The notes under the pieces were generated by a model that worked only from the letters and a program-made list of their open reading frames with translations, was not told the DNA's origin and did no database searches. From contig CM072335.1 of NCBI GenBank assembly GCA_036874045.1, positions 14,590,001-14,654,000 on the forward strand: a DNA stretch of 64,000 nt. The letters are read 5' to 3'. Position 1 is the stretch's first letter; the number at the start of each line of letters is the position of its first letter. Origin of the DNA: Cymodocea nodosa (Eukaryota; Streptophyta; Magnoliopsida; Alismatales; Cymodoceaceae). Position numbers and translations under genes: made by a program. Positions 46,875 through 58,405 of the stretch are shown here, piece after piece.

Positions 46875-48629
46875 TGTAGGATCGTATGTCTACACAAGAG
46901 GGGGGTGAATTGTGTATTTTTAATATTTTTTGAAATATAATTGAAACTTTAAAACTCAAAAACAAGTTGAGACATTGTTTTCATAAAATCATTTTTATTC
47001 AAGGTTTCAATTATAATATACAATTCAATTCTCTTCAGAAATTGTAGATGCAATTATATTTCGATACCATGTTTCATCTATAAAATTTCATAACTACAAA
47101 CAGAGAAAACTAATTTACGGAATTTAAAACATTTCTCTCTGTTTGAGATCTTTCTTCTTCTTCTTCTTTCTTCTTCAGCAATTCTTTAGTGATGAATATC
47201 TTGTCTTTTTATGCTTCACCGAATTTGCTTTCTTCTGATACTTCAAATCTTTAGTGACGAAAATCTTACCATTTTATGCTTCACTGAATTTTCTTCCACT
47301 TTAGAGATTTTGCCCGAAGAGGTGTTTTTGATCCTTGAAAAAAAAATTTCTTTTGGTGTGCAGGAATGGTTTGATCCTTGAAAAGATTTTTCATTTTGTG
47401 TGCAAGGATAATTTGATCAACGAGAATTCTATGCCTTTTATACTGTATCTTCATTTCATGCATATCCTTCACGTTTAACCACTACCAGTTTTCCACTTCT
47501 CCACGTCTTTTCTTTTTCCTTCATCGAAACACACACATTCTAACCCACGTTTATATTTTGAATTTTCTTTAATCATCAGTCTTGGATCTCTGAAAAATTT
47601 CCTGCAAAATAAACTTTCTCGTCCAAAAATTTTTCATTAGTGTAATAAGAAGTTGTTACTTTAATGTTAACTAAATGAGTAACACAAGTATATATATATA
47701 ACTTAACGTTTCTAACTTAACGAGTTCCTCATGTGCCATTTCATGTGACAAGTACTGTAGCTAACTCAACGAACTAAGTCTGTGGTGTTATGCTAACTCA
47801 ACGAACCAGCTTAACCTTTCTTTTGGAAGGTTAAACGATAACTCACCGAAAACAGTTTATGTTTCGGATAGTTACGGATGTAAGTCACCGAAAAACTCTT
47901 TATATTATAAAACTAGTGAGACACGTGTCAAGACCTGAAAACATGACTTAAGTTACCTTTCGGATAGTTACGACTGTAAGTCTCCGAAGAAGCTTTAACT
48001 CACCGATTCAATAATAAACAAATGTTTTTATAATAAGAATTTTACCACGTGTAAAAATAACAACTTAAGTTTATAACGCTAACCTAACACGTTGCCTTAG
48101 TGTTTAATATAGCAACTCAACGTGTTTAGTTATGTTAACTTAACGAGTTAAACATGTGCACCTCACGTGATACAATACAACATTCGTAACTTATAATTTC
48201 ACCACATGTGTAACACTAACTTAACGAGTTCGTCTCTTCTTTTACTCACTAACTTAACGAGTTATCACGTGACCTATTTTAACCTTTAAGCCTCTAACTT
48301 AATGAGTTCTCACGTGACTTCTATACAAACAAAACTCTAACTTAACGAGTTGTCTAAACGTGCATTGTTCATGATACAGAAGATATAACTTTAAAACATA
48401 TCATGCTTTTCAAAAGAAAACACACGTTAACTTAACGCTTAGCTAAATGAGAAATTAATGCAACGAAACGACTAGTTATTAACTTCAGATCCAATACAGA
48501 CAAGTATTTATATCAGTAAGCTTTTTCTGTATTAATTGATGATTTTAATTTCTTTTCACAAGCAATAGTAATTGAGCAAATACGATTATTTTCATTCAGC
48601 ACACATCATCAAAACAAAAATACTCAACA
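46875..48629 (-). repeat. Copia-4 5' LTR, complete
   Basis: A 1755-bp LTR that reads TGTTGAGTATTTTTG to GATCCTACA on minus. Near 47820-48000 it carries TAACTCACCGAA (47839) and TTCGGATAGTTA (47863), the same words that fill the gypsy LTR, beside the usual family words such as AACTTAACGAGTT. Confidence 0.9.
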
Positions 48630-49726
48630 ACCACCATAATCGCCAACCATCAGAGGTCTGTGAGGATACTTTCCTGATGTTGGGTTGATTCCGAGCCAAA
48701 CTTGGTGCTTGACAACCACTGTGAGGAGTGATTGCGTCGTAGGAAGGGAAGCCATTTCCACCAAGCACTGACTTATATCTCAAGAGATCGTAAAGCTTCT
48801 AGCCTTGATTTCGGGTTGATGCCAGTATGCTGAAGAAGAGATTATCTTGCAATTCTTGACTCGCGATTCTATAGGGAGAGGAGGCAGAATTATAAGTGAT
48901 TAAGTTTTCAGTGGTGTAATTGCATAGCATGTAGTGACGGAAGTATTTACTATTAATAGAGAATTTTTACATTTCACTTTTCGCCCATTTTCATGAACAT
49001 CTCAAAACAAAAATACCATAAACAACAACTTATCTGTGTTTATATTTTGTATTTAAGTGTTGTATTGTTTGTTTTGTATCGTGATTAAAGTTATCATTGT
49101 TAGTATTGTGAATGTTTTATGTTTGTTTGATACAGAAAATAGATAATAGTTTTATAGTTTACTGAAATTGATTCGTTCAAAATACTTAAAGATTTTAATA
49201 GTTATTGTTTGAAATATTTGAATGTTAGTATTGCCTAATGATAGATCTAATGTTCACTAACATTAAAGAGCTTAATTGATGTTATTTACAATCTGTGGAA
49301 TCGCCCAATGGCAGGCCAAATTCCTTTGTAAATAGCAGTATTAAACTGAAAAGATAGGCTCGTAGAGTTAACTTAAGTCCATGAGATTAGTCCGTTGAGT
49401 TAGCCATAACTCCACAAACTTAGTACATTGTGTTAACTGTAACTCAACGGAGTGATTACTGAACACATTGAATATAATAAAAAAAACAGAACAGTACACA
49501 ATTCTTACTCAATTCTCTGTGGGATCGACCTGTACTTGCACACAAATACAATATACACTATGCACTTGTAGTTAAAACACAAATTGGAATTAATATCTAA
49601 TTTGTGTGAAAGGTTGTTTGTTTACTTCTAAAATGAAATTATTGATATAAGCACAAGGATAAATTAACCAAGTAAAAATAGAAGTTAACAAATGCAAGTT
49701 TTTTTGGCGCCTAAAGCAACCAAACA
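48630..49726 (+). repeat. Gypsy 5' LTR, 5'-truncated
   Basis: It aligns with solo LTR no. 2 from about 34057 to its end and closes AACCAAACA. About 1.08 kb at its start is missing where copia-4 abuts. It contains CCGTTGAGTTA and TAACTC pairs at 49365-49450. Confidence 0.88.
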
Positions 49727-49733
49727 AGTTTTC

Positions 49734-49751
49734 TAGCACCGTTGTTGGGGA
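49734..49751 (+). other. Gypsy primer-binding site (tRNA-Asp-like)
   Basis: TAGCACCGTTGTTGGGGA, 8 bases after the LTR end, corresponds to TGGCGCCGTTGYCGGGGA, the tRNA-Asp complement commonly reported for Athila-type elements. A second partial match, TGGCGCC (49705-49711), lies within the last 25 bp of the LTR. Confidence 0.72.
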
Positions 49752-49806
49752 ATTGAGAAGCTAAGCAACTGTAAGAGCTGTTTTGTTTTAATAGCAAGAG
49801 TGTTGT

Positions 49807-50145
49807 GTGTTTTCTTCTATAATTGAGAATATGGTGTATGCTTATGCTCAAAGATTTCTGAAACTTGTAGTTAGCATTTGTGAATTCTACAATTCTGAAG
49901 GTCATGACATTTCTGATTGTTTGAATCTGAGACAATTGCAGATGGTTAGATCACATGAACAACAAATGAATTATCTTCAATATAATAGAGTTGAGTATGA
50001 GAATCCTATGGTTTACCCAACTGATGGTCAGTATAGAATGTGTAATATGTTGAGAGACACGAAAGTTTGGGATAGGTATGACAGACTAGAGTGTAGTATA
50101 GAGCAAAACATGGACAAACTGAAACACTTTATGTGTCAGCAATAA
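49807..50145 (+). pseudogene. Short ORF with zinc-knuckle-like residues (gag C-terminal part?)
   Basis: An open segment begins near MVYAYAQRFLKLVVSICEFY and includes C-x8-H-x4-C (CEFYNSEGHDISDC), reminiscent of the knuckle that lies in the middle of Athila gag (CxxC...H...C), with one Cys missing. The rest is Tyr/Asn/Gln-rich. It ends at a TAA (50143). No capsid domain precedes it; the capsid lies 8.6 kb downstream at 58406. It may be the remnant of gag left in the normal place. Confidence 0.5.
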
Positions 50146-50285
50146 GAAGTCAACTAATTAAACTATAAGGAAGCATATTCAGAACCTAAAATTGATATCA
50201 TTTACGAAATTGAAAAAACCATAATGAAAATTGATCAAAAATTAAATTCAATGAGATTAGATGATTTGGAAAGAAAACTAAAGCA

Positions 50286-50825
50286 TTGGACGAATATACA
50301 ATGAAATTACAAGTTATGCTACAAGACAATGAAAATTATAATGTTATAGATCTACATAATTTGCAAGACATACAAACAAAAGAAAATACTAATGCAAGAG
50401 AATTTAAAGAGTGTAATTTAAAACCAAAAACAATTGAAGATCATAATCACGAAAATGATATACAAGAACATCATGAGAGTAACGAAAATCTGGAAGGTGT
50501 ATGTATAACACTAAGATCTAGAACTGATATACCACCAAGAATTCAAAATGAAAATAATATAAAGGTGGATAAGAGTAAAAATCAAAATGATAATGAGAAT
50601 GTAATATCCGAAAATATAGAAATCAATGAGGAAAAATCTGAATATGCTAATGAGACTAAAAATGATCAAACAAATCAAATGAAAGAAAAAGAATCTTTTA
50701 AATCACAATCATTAGCACCCTATCCTGAAAGATTACAACAAACAATACCTGAAAAATAAGAAAAAATGAGAGAAATTTTTGAAAAAGTACAAGTTAACAT
50801 TCCTTTGTTAGATCTATTGTAGAAA
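50286..50825 (+). pseudogene. Gypsy gag-pol linker
   Basis: A charged Asn/Glu/Lys-rich segment containing CITLRSRTDIPPR, equivalent to the ITLRSGK block that precedes the Athila protease, and SLAPYPERLQQTIPEK, equivalent to its PFPQRLKK block. Stops at 50757-50759 and 50819-50821 break the frame before the protease. Confidence 0.75.
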
Positions 50826-51869
50826 ATGCCACCTTGTGCTAAATTTCTTAAGGATTGGTGTACTAAGAAAAGAGAGCGAAAAGTTCTAAGGACGGTCTTT
50901 TTAGCTGAGCAAAGTAGTTCCCTATTTCTGCAACAAATTCCTAAAAAGTTATCTGATCCTAGAATCCCTATTATATCATGCACCATAGGAAATACCATTC
51001 TAGAAAGAACCTTAATAGACTTAGGTGTAGGTATAAATGTTATGTCAAGTGATATATTTGCATCCTTAGGATTAGAAGGCTTAACTCCTACTAGTACTGT
51101 TATTCAATTAGCTGATAGAAGTATAAGACACCCTAGAGGAAAAATAGAGGATGTCTTAATTAAAATCAAAAACTTCATATATCTTATTGATATTGTAATT
51201 TTGGATTCCCAACAAATTAAGCATAAAAATAGTGATACATCTTTAATTTTGGGAAGATCATTTTTAGCAACATCAGGGGCTGTTATAAATTGTAAAAGTG
51301 GAGTAATGAAGTTATCATATGGCAATGAGGATACTCAATTAAACATTTTCAAACCAGAAAAGTTTGAGAAGTTAGAAATGTCCTTACATACCATAGACTT
51401 TTTAGAGGATGAAGGAGATATGTTAGATGATGTGATTCAAGAAGAATTAAATAGGCAACTTAATTCTGAAACTTTAGAGGAAAGTAAAAGCATAAATATA
51501 GAAGGAGATCAGGAAGAAATTAATTTAGAAAATGATGATGTTTATTTAGGAGCTCTAGCTTCTGATAGGCAACATTTAGAATTAAAACCTTTACCTCTTG
51601 AATTAACTTATATATTTTTGGAAGAAAGACAAACATGTCCAATCATTATTGCTTTAGATTTAAAAGGGGATCAAATTGCTAAATTAAAAGATGTAGGAAA
51701 AAGTTATAAAGAAGCAATAGGATGGACTATGACTGATATAAAAGGGTTAAGTGCAACTTTATACTGTCACCACATATATTTAGAAGAGAATGCTAAACCT
51801 GTTAGAATTCCTGAGAGGAGATTAAATCCAAACCTTAAAGAAGTAGTTAGGAAGGAAATAGTGAAATGA
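50826..51869 (+). pseudogene. Gypsy aspartic protease and RT N-terminal part
   Basis: The frame opens with MPPCAKFLKDWCTKKRERK, a standard pre-protease block in Athila elements. The protease active region reads TLIDLGVGINVMSSDIFASLG, with the catalytic Asp in D-L-G as is usual for this group, followed by IQLADRSIRHPRGKIEDVLI, IDIVILDSQQ and SLILGRSFLATSGAVINCKS. The C-terminal part, from ATLYCHHIYLEENAKPVRIP to NLKEVVRKEIVK, is the start of the RT domain, cut by a TGA (51867). Confidence 0.87.
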
Positions 51870-52793
51870 TTAGATAATGACATAATTTATCTGATTTCTG
51901 GTAGCTCATGGGTTAGCCCAATCCATGTAGTTCCCAAGAAATCAGGATTAACAATTATTAGGAATGAAAGTCAAGACTTGATACCTACTAGAATTCAATC
52001 AAGTTGGAGAGTGTGTATAGACTATAGAAAGTTGAATGCTGTGACTAGGAAAGATCATTTTCCCTTACCTTTTATAGTTCAAATGCTTGAAAGATTAGCA
52101 AGGCAAGAATATTTTTGTTTCTTAGATGGGTATTCAGGATATAATCAAGTTCCAGTAGTATTAGAGGATCAAGAGAAAACAACTTTCACCTATCCTAATG
52201 GAACTTATGCTTTTAGGAGAATGCCATTCGGATTATACAATGCACGAGCCACCTTTCAAAGGTGTATGCAGGGCATATTTACTAGAATGACTGAAGATTT
52301 TTTAGAAATATTTATGGATGATTTTACTGTTTATGGAACTTCATATGAAGTGTGTTTAAACAATTTAGACCAAATATTAAAACGCTGTGTGGAAAAAAAT
52401 CTGATTCTAAATTGGGAAAAATGTCACTTCATGATTAAACAAGAAATAGTCTTAGGGCATGTTGTTTCAAAGAAAGGGTTGGAAGTAGATAAAGCTAAAA
52501 TAGAAGTAATTTCTAATTTACCAGAACCTAAATCTGTAAAAGATATTAGATCATTTCTAGGACATGCTGGTTTTTATAGAAGATTTATTAAAGACTTTAG
52601 CAAAATTGCTAGACCTTTAACTAATCTATTAAAAGATGTCCCATTCAACTTTGATAAAAATTGCAAGGAAGCATTTTTCAAGCTTAAAACTAGCTTAATT
52701 TCAACTCCTATAATTCAAGCACCTGATTGGAGCCATCCATTTGAATTAATGTGCGATGCATCTGATTTTACTGTAGGAGCAGTGTTGGGATAG
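51870..52793 (+). pseudogene. Gypsy reverse transcriptase
   Basis: The segment reads IYLISGSSWVSPIHVVPKKS, then WRVCIDYRKLNAVTRKDHFP, FCFLDGYSGYNQVPV, TFTYPNGTYAFRRMPFGLYN, ATFQRCMQGIF and the catalytic box EIFMDDFTVYG (MDD intact). The connection follows, IRSFLGHAGFYRRFIKDFSK, then FELMCDASDFTVGAVLG, where a TAG takes the place of Gln (52791-52793). From 51978 to 52790 it is open, so the polymerase core is well kept. Confidence 0.93.
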
Positions 52794-53102
52794 AAGATAG
52801 AAAAATCTCCTAGAGTGATTCAGTATGTAAGCAAAACCTTAAATGATGCTCAAGTTAATTATACAACTACTGAAAAAGAACTATTAGCTGTTGTGTTTGC
52901 CTTAGAAAAGTTTAGATCATATCTGATTGGAGGTAAAGTAATAGTATACACGGATCATTCAGCTTTAAAACACCTAATAGCAAAAAAAGAGACTAAGCCT
53001 AGATTGATCCGATGGATATTATTATTAGAAGAATTTGATCTAGAAATTAAAGATAAAAGAGGTTATGAGAATGTAGTAGCAGATCATTTATCAAGACTAT
53101 AA
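52794..53102 (+). pseudogene. Gypsy RNase H
   Basis: Residues [54 protein letters not shown] and [20 protein letters not shown] are the standard gypsy RNase H blocks, with TTEKE and the YTDH catalytic residues present. It ends with a stop right after DHLSRL (53100), as in many elements where integrase continues from a suppressed or lost frame. Confidence 0.92.
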
Positions 53103-54491
53103 ATAGAAAAATCAAATATTGAAATTAAGGATAATTTTCTTGATGAACAATTAATGACCATCAACACAATACCTTAATATGCAAACATAGTTAATTACTT
53201 AGTTACTGGTTTAACAGCTAAGGATTGGAAGAGAGAGGATAAGAAATTGTTCTTTTTAAGAGTACAATATTTCTATTGGGAAGACCCATACTTATTTAAG
53301 AAATGTCCTGATCTGGTTTTAAGGAGGTGTGTTCCAGAAACTGAATATCCGAGCATATTGTCTTTCTGTCATGACCAAGCATGTGGAGGGCATTTTGGTT
53401 TAGGGAAAACTGTTGTAAAAATTCTGCAATATGGATTTTATTGGCCAACACTATTCAAAGATGCTCATAAATATTGCTTAAGTTGTTTAAGATGTCAACA
53501 AATAGGAAGAATATCAAAGAGGAATATGATGCCTCTTAATCCTATTGTTGAGGTTGAAATCTTTGATGTGTAGGGAATAGATTTTATGGGTCCATTTCCT
53601 ATGTCTAATCAATTTAATTATATATTGTTGGGGGTGGATTATGTATCTAAATGGATAGAAGCTATTCCTACAAAAACTAATGACAACAAAGTGGTAATAC
53701 ATTTTATAAGAACCAATATAATTACCAGATTTGGAATACCTAAAGCTATTATCAGTGATAGAGGAACTCATTTCTGTAATAGAAGTTTTGAAACCTTAAT
53801 GAAGAAATATGGAGTAAACCACAAAATTATAACATCATATCATCCGCAAACAAGTGGACAAGTAGAAAGTGCCAACAAACAAATTAAGTTAATCTTAGAA
53901 AAAATAGTAAATCCTACTAGAACAGATTGGGCTAATAGATTGATAGATGCACTTTGGGCTTATAGAATTGCTTATAAGACAAGCTTAGGTATGTCACCGT
54001 TTAGGCTAGTATATGGAAAAAGTTGTCATTTATCAGCTGAAATTGAACATAAAGCTTATTGGGCATTAAAAACTTCAAACATTAATTTAAATCAAGCTGC
54101 TGAAAATAGAAAAATACAATTGATTGAATTTAAAGAATTCATGAATGAAGCTTATTCAAAAACTGTAAGAATTTAATGAATTTAGGAAAAAGAGAAAATG
54201 AAGTTCTAGCATGACAGGAAAATTATTCCAAAAATCTTTGAAATAGGACAAGAAGTATATCTTTACATGACTAGATTCCATAACCATCCAAGAAAATTAA
54301 GATCTAGATGGGCAGGACCTTATATAATTCTAAATATTTATCCCTATGGAGCTATTGAGATTGAAAATCCTAAAAATCAAAATATATTTAAAGTAAATGG
54401 ACAAAGACTTAGACCTATTTTGAAAATACCAAAAAGTTCTTTTGGAATTATAGAAGAAGTAAGAGTAGAGGACTTCTCGAGTTTTACTTAG
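53103..54491 (+). pseudogene. Gypsy integrase
   Basis: The HHCC zinc-binding part is in CHDQACGGHFGLGKTVVKIL...CLSCLRCQ (53370-53505). A TAG at 53571 stands for Trp before GIDFMGPFP. The core shows DYVSKWIEA (first Asp), [11 protein letters not shown] (second Asp) and [15 protein letters not shown] (Glu). A TAA at 54174 and a short disrupted stretch are followed by the C-terminal domain at 54267-54491, LRSRWAGPYIILNIYPYGAI...VNGQRLRP. No chromodomain is seen, as expected for Athila/Tat elements. Confidence 0.92.
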
Positions 54492-55215
54492 TAAGAAATC
54501 ATTTTTTTTTTAATATATAAAAAAACTTATTTAATCATAGTTACGGTTAAACCAAAAGGAATTATCGATTTTACCGAAGCACATTTTAAGAGAAAAAAAT
54601 CATTGCGGTTCAACCGACAGGATCCATCGGTTTGACCAAAACATAAAAACATAAAAAAAAAAAATATTATATTTAGTAAAAATGTTGGTTTTATCGAAGC
54701 ATAGCATCAGTTCAATCAGTAGGAAAAAAAAAGAGAAGAAAGAAAGAAAATATTTAATTTCGATTCAACCGAGGAATATAACGGTTTGACTGAAGAAATT
54801 TTAAGATATGGTAAAAGTAAGAGCGGTTAGACTGGAAACTCTTCGATCTAGACCGAAGAAAAATTATTATTTTAAGTATTTTTATTAGATATAACTTCAC
54901 AAGAAGTTCGTTGAGTTACGCTTAACTCAACGAACTTACTCCGTTGAGTCTAGGATTAGTTAAGGAACTTACGCCGTTGAGTTAACTCTAACTCAACTGA
55001 GTACTGTAGTTAAGTCCACGGACTAAGTCCGTGGAGTTAACCGTAATTCCACGGATAAGAAAGTGAGAGTTTTGTAGGGGAAATGACCCGATTACCCACC
55101 TAAACGTAGGGCTTATTTATACTTAAACTTAGGGTTTTTGGAGGCATTATCTACAAAATCATTTAGAACTTAGATTAGTAGAGATCAAAGCGACTCCATT
55201 CCGTTGTGTAACTCC
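54492..55215 (+). other. Gypsy inter-ORF region with two arrays of short inverted motifs
   Basis: Non-coding. From 54541 to 54866 it holds repeated words of the type CGGTTCAACCGA and CGGTTTGACCGAAG. From 54907 to 55055 it holds TTCGTTGAGTTA (54907), TAACTCAACGAA (54923), CCGTTGAGT (54941) and further CCGTTGAGTTAACTCTAACT and TCCGTGGAGTTAACCG words. A leader with TTATTTATACTT (near 55109) precedes the next ORF. Confidence 0.75.
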
Positions 55216-57421
55216 ATGATAAGGAAGATGACACCCATGTTCTAGGAAGATGCAGTTGACATGTCAGACTTTCTGAAAGAGTTAGAGGAATGGCACGCGA
55301 GGTAGAAAATTAGAAATATAACAAGGGAAAAGGAGCTACAAAAGGTAGAATTTGAGCTTTTCTGTTGGAGGAAAGAGTTAGTATATTTGGGTATACAAAT
55401 TCCTTAGATTATGGAAATTAGAATCAAAGTTGCTACGGAAATTGCTGTAAGTAAAGAGAGAAAAATCAGGCCGAATAATGAAGTTGCCCTAGAGCTAATC
55501 CAACGCAAGGCTAGATTATGGTTTTTGTGAAGCATTGCTGGTTGTGTAAGGGGTGAAATTTGGAGGGAGCAACAAAGGAAAGAAATTGAAGAACAAGAGG
55601 AGCCGACTGCTGAAAGACCTGTTCCTGAGGAACAACAGCTAGGACCTTCGATTCCACCTCCTAAACCATTAGAAAGGGTGGTAGTTATGAGGCCTTCAAA
55701 TGAAGAAGAATTAAGAGAATTTGAAGAACTGGTTTGAGTTGGGAAAAACTATGGAGAATCAGAAGATTTGGTAGTGGCTAAAGCACACCTAGTGTTTGAT
55801 GCACTTTACAAAAAGAGGGCTGTAGAAAAGTTGAAGGCCCAATATAAAATCAAAGTGGAACAGCATCAAGAAGCTACTACTAGACCTATTGTAAGAGGAG
55901 CTGAAGTTGGTCCTTCGAGACTAGCAATTATTGAAAAAGTTAAACAGGAAGAGCTAGTACCTGTGGCTCAAAGGCGTTCAGAGCCTGTGTTTGTAGATTT
56001 AATCTCAAAAGAAGAAGAGGAAGACCAGGCACAATTAATCAGAAGAAGGAAAGGAAAAGAGATAATGCCTGAATATCAAGAAGAGATTAAATCTGAAATA
56101 CCAATATCAATAGGGCCTGTAGAGCTGATTTTTGTAAACTTGTTATCCGATTCTGAGGAGGAGCAGGAGCAACAGCAAAAGCAAAGAGAAGAAGAAAAAT
56201 AGGTTGAAACTAGTCTGCAGCCTATACAAGAAGAAGAAACATAAATTAGGGCAGAAGCTGATTTGCCTGTAACTCCATCCCAATCTGCCACAGAATTAGA
56301 AAGAACAGTGACAATGTAGATTGGTAGTCAGGAGGAAGAAGAAAGAACAGAAACTGAACAAGAAGCTGAACAAGTCCATATGGAAAAAAATGACTCTACA
56401 GATTCCACTGAAGAACAAGAAACTCTTCAGCAATTTATGGAAAGAATTCAAGACATAGTGGAGAGTTCTGCCGGCTCACCACCACAGACAAAAGCAGAAG
56501 CAAATATTTAGGAATCCTCAGAGCATTTTCAACAAGTTCATGTTCAACATATGGAAGAGGAAGTTCAAGAACAAACCCCTCTAGAGCAACAAATTCACAT
56601 TCCTGACCCGATTGAAAAAATAGTTCTAAATGAAGTACACTTATGGAGTCAGGAAGCTTATAATAAATACCAAGAGATCAGGGGTTACGATATCATATAC
56701 AGTAGACTAGTAAATTGGGATGGAATGCAAGAAATCAAAGATTTATTTGAATTCCAAGGTCTACTACAATATATTTCTCAAGAAAGAGGGCATGCAGTAT
56801 ATGAAAATCTAGTGCTCTGCTTTTATGCAAACTTAAGAGAAGGAGAAGGAGGATTAATTTCTAATGTGGAGGAAGTAGCATTCTAGGATTGAAAAATGAA
56901 GGACTAAAAATTCTGGAAGATACAACTACAGTCGAGTGGACAAAATGGACTATAAAGGATTGTTTGGCTATCAATTCTGGTGTGCCATTATTAAATAGAC
57001 TAAAGTAATTAAATGGTAAAGCACACATGATAGTTAACATTTTGATTAAAAATGTCTACCAACGACAAGGCCACGATATAGAATTGAGTCAATTTGTCAA
57101 ATGGGCCACATATGTAGTTTGAATAGAATTCAAATAAATTGGTTTATAGTTTTTATCTCCAACTTGAGAATAGTGAAGAAGAAATTATTTTATGGAGATC
57201 TGATTCCACTACTGATGATGGACTGTATCGATTTCACTAAATGGGCATCCAAAAGGATAAGATCAAGAACCATTTTAGTGAAAGAGTACAGAAATTATGC
57301 TGTTGTAGAGATTGCTAAACATTCTGGAGGAATTTTAGGAGCTGTAGAAAGGATTAACCAATTAGAGTAACAAGTAGAAAGACTCCAGAAGGAAGTAGAT
57401 GAACTTAGGAGAAGAGATTAA
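55216..57421 (+). pseudogene. Gypsy accessory ORF (ORF-X), transposon protein of unknown function
   Basis: An interrupted frame starts near MIRKMTPMF and includes DFLKELEEWHARQ-type helices, a very acidic Glu/Gln-rich middle (about 55560-56540) and a globular part read as WDGMQEIKDLFEFQGLLQYI, SQERGHAVYENLVLCFYANL, then after a frameshift at about 56885 LKNEGLKILEDTTTVEWTKW and AHMIVNILIKNVYQRQGHDI. It ends with a coiled coil, LEQQVERLQKEVDELRRRD, and a stop at 57421. The globular part resembles the domain databases call putative plant transposon protein, often found near Athila elements in the env position. No transmembrane segment or signal peptide is visible, so an envelope role is not supported. 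It matches the relic in copia-2 (28458-30798). Confidence 0.72.
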
Positions 57422-58405
57422 ATTGTATTGTTCGTCTACTTGTATATATTTGTATGAAAAAAATATCTGATTGATTGTAATGTAAATTATTCATATTAAT
57501 GAATATATGTTTTTCAGATGTATTTTTTCATTCGTGTTTGAGAATGATGAATTGGATGAACTATATTGAATATTTTATAATTTGTGGAATATTATGCAAG
57601 ATTGTTTAAAAGATTTACAATTTGCTGAATGATAGGATTAAATGAAATATAATTGATTAATGCTTGAAAATATCTGTATGTTGCAAAGTAAAATATAAAT
57701 TTTGCATAATATGAAATGAACTGTAAGTTAAATATTTATATAATATTTAGATTTAAATGAGTTTTAATTAGAATGCTGCATTAATGACATGTATTTAACT
57801 TTATTTAAGTTAATAGAATGTAGGAGAGAAAAACATAGAAGTTAGTACGAGGAGTGAGTTTTAGAAATTTGCCAAGTGTTAACTCAACGAACTAACCTCG
57901 TTGAGTTACACTTAACTCCACGAGGTCAATAATATAATATAAGGTCACTCCATTGAGTTATCTGTAACTCAACGAAGTTAGTCCGTAGAGTTAGCAACAG
58001 TAACCGAAGTTAGTTTGTTGAGTTAACTGTAACTCAACAAGGTTAGTTCGAGGATTAAGCTAAATAGTTATTCTTTTTAGCCACGAACGAAACTTTGTGG
58101 GTTTAATGGTTACTAAAATTTGAAATTAGAAGTGGCACACGTACCCCTAAAAATAGGAACCACACTACACGTTACAAGACACGTTCTTGCAACAAGATTC
58201 ATTTGCTTTATGGACGTGCATTATAAATATAGAACAGAATATTATTTACTAGTTACCAGCACTTTTGAAAGAAAAGAAATTTCGTTGGGAACTGGAAGGA
58301 GAAGTAGTTGATTCAACTTCATCCGTCAACAACTATTTATTGAATATAAAGCTTCAGACTGGTATGTACTTAATCTTCTGCTATTTTACTATATGTTAAG
58401 AGTTT
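57422..58405 (+). other. Non-coding region upstream of displaced gag
   Basis: AT-rich, with a motif cluster at about 57877-58050 (AACTCAACGAACTAACCTCG, TTGAGTTAACTGTAACTCAA and variants). A TATA-like word lies at 58222 and a donor-like GTATGT at 58362. No LTR or primer-binding site is present, so the following gag does not start a separate intact element. Confidence 0.65.
58222..58229 (+). promoter_or_regulatory. TATA-box-like element upstream of gag
   Basis: TATAAATA stands about 180 bp before the gag start. In this AT-rich DNA such words occur by chance, but the placement ahead of a displaced gag and a leader with a donor-like GTATGT (58362) makes it worth testing as an internal promoter. 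Confidence 0.25.

Larger units (their letters stand above)
46026..48629 (-). mobile_element. Copia-4: 5' end of another copia-1/2 family element, reverse orientation
   Basis: Reading the minus strand from 48629: a complete LTR (48629-46875), a perfect primer site (46872-46861), the leader, then gag to about 46027. It is closely related to copia-1 and copia-2 but is not the missing half of copia-2, because its gag overlaps about 600 bp already present at 38355-38964 and differs from it at many positions. Its LTR starts (TGTTGAG) exactly where the gypsy 5' LTR is cut (48629/48630). Confidence 0.85.

Noticed and set aside
55216-57421. Envelope-like gene in the env position of the gypsy element
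   Set aside because: The ORF is acidic and helical with no signal peptide or transmembrane helix visible; it fits the plant transposon protein domain rather than an envelope.
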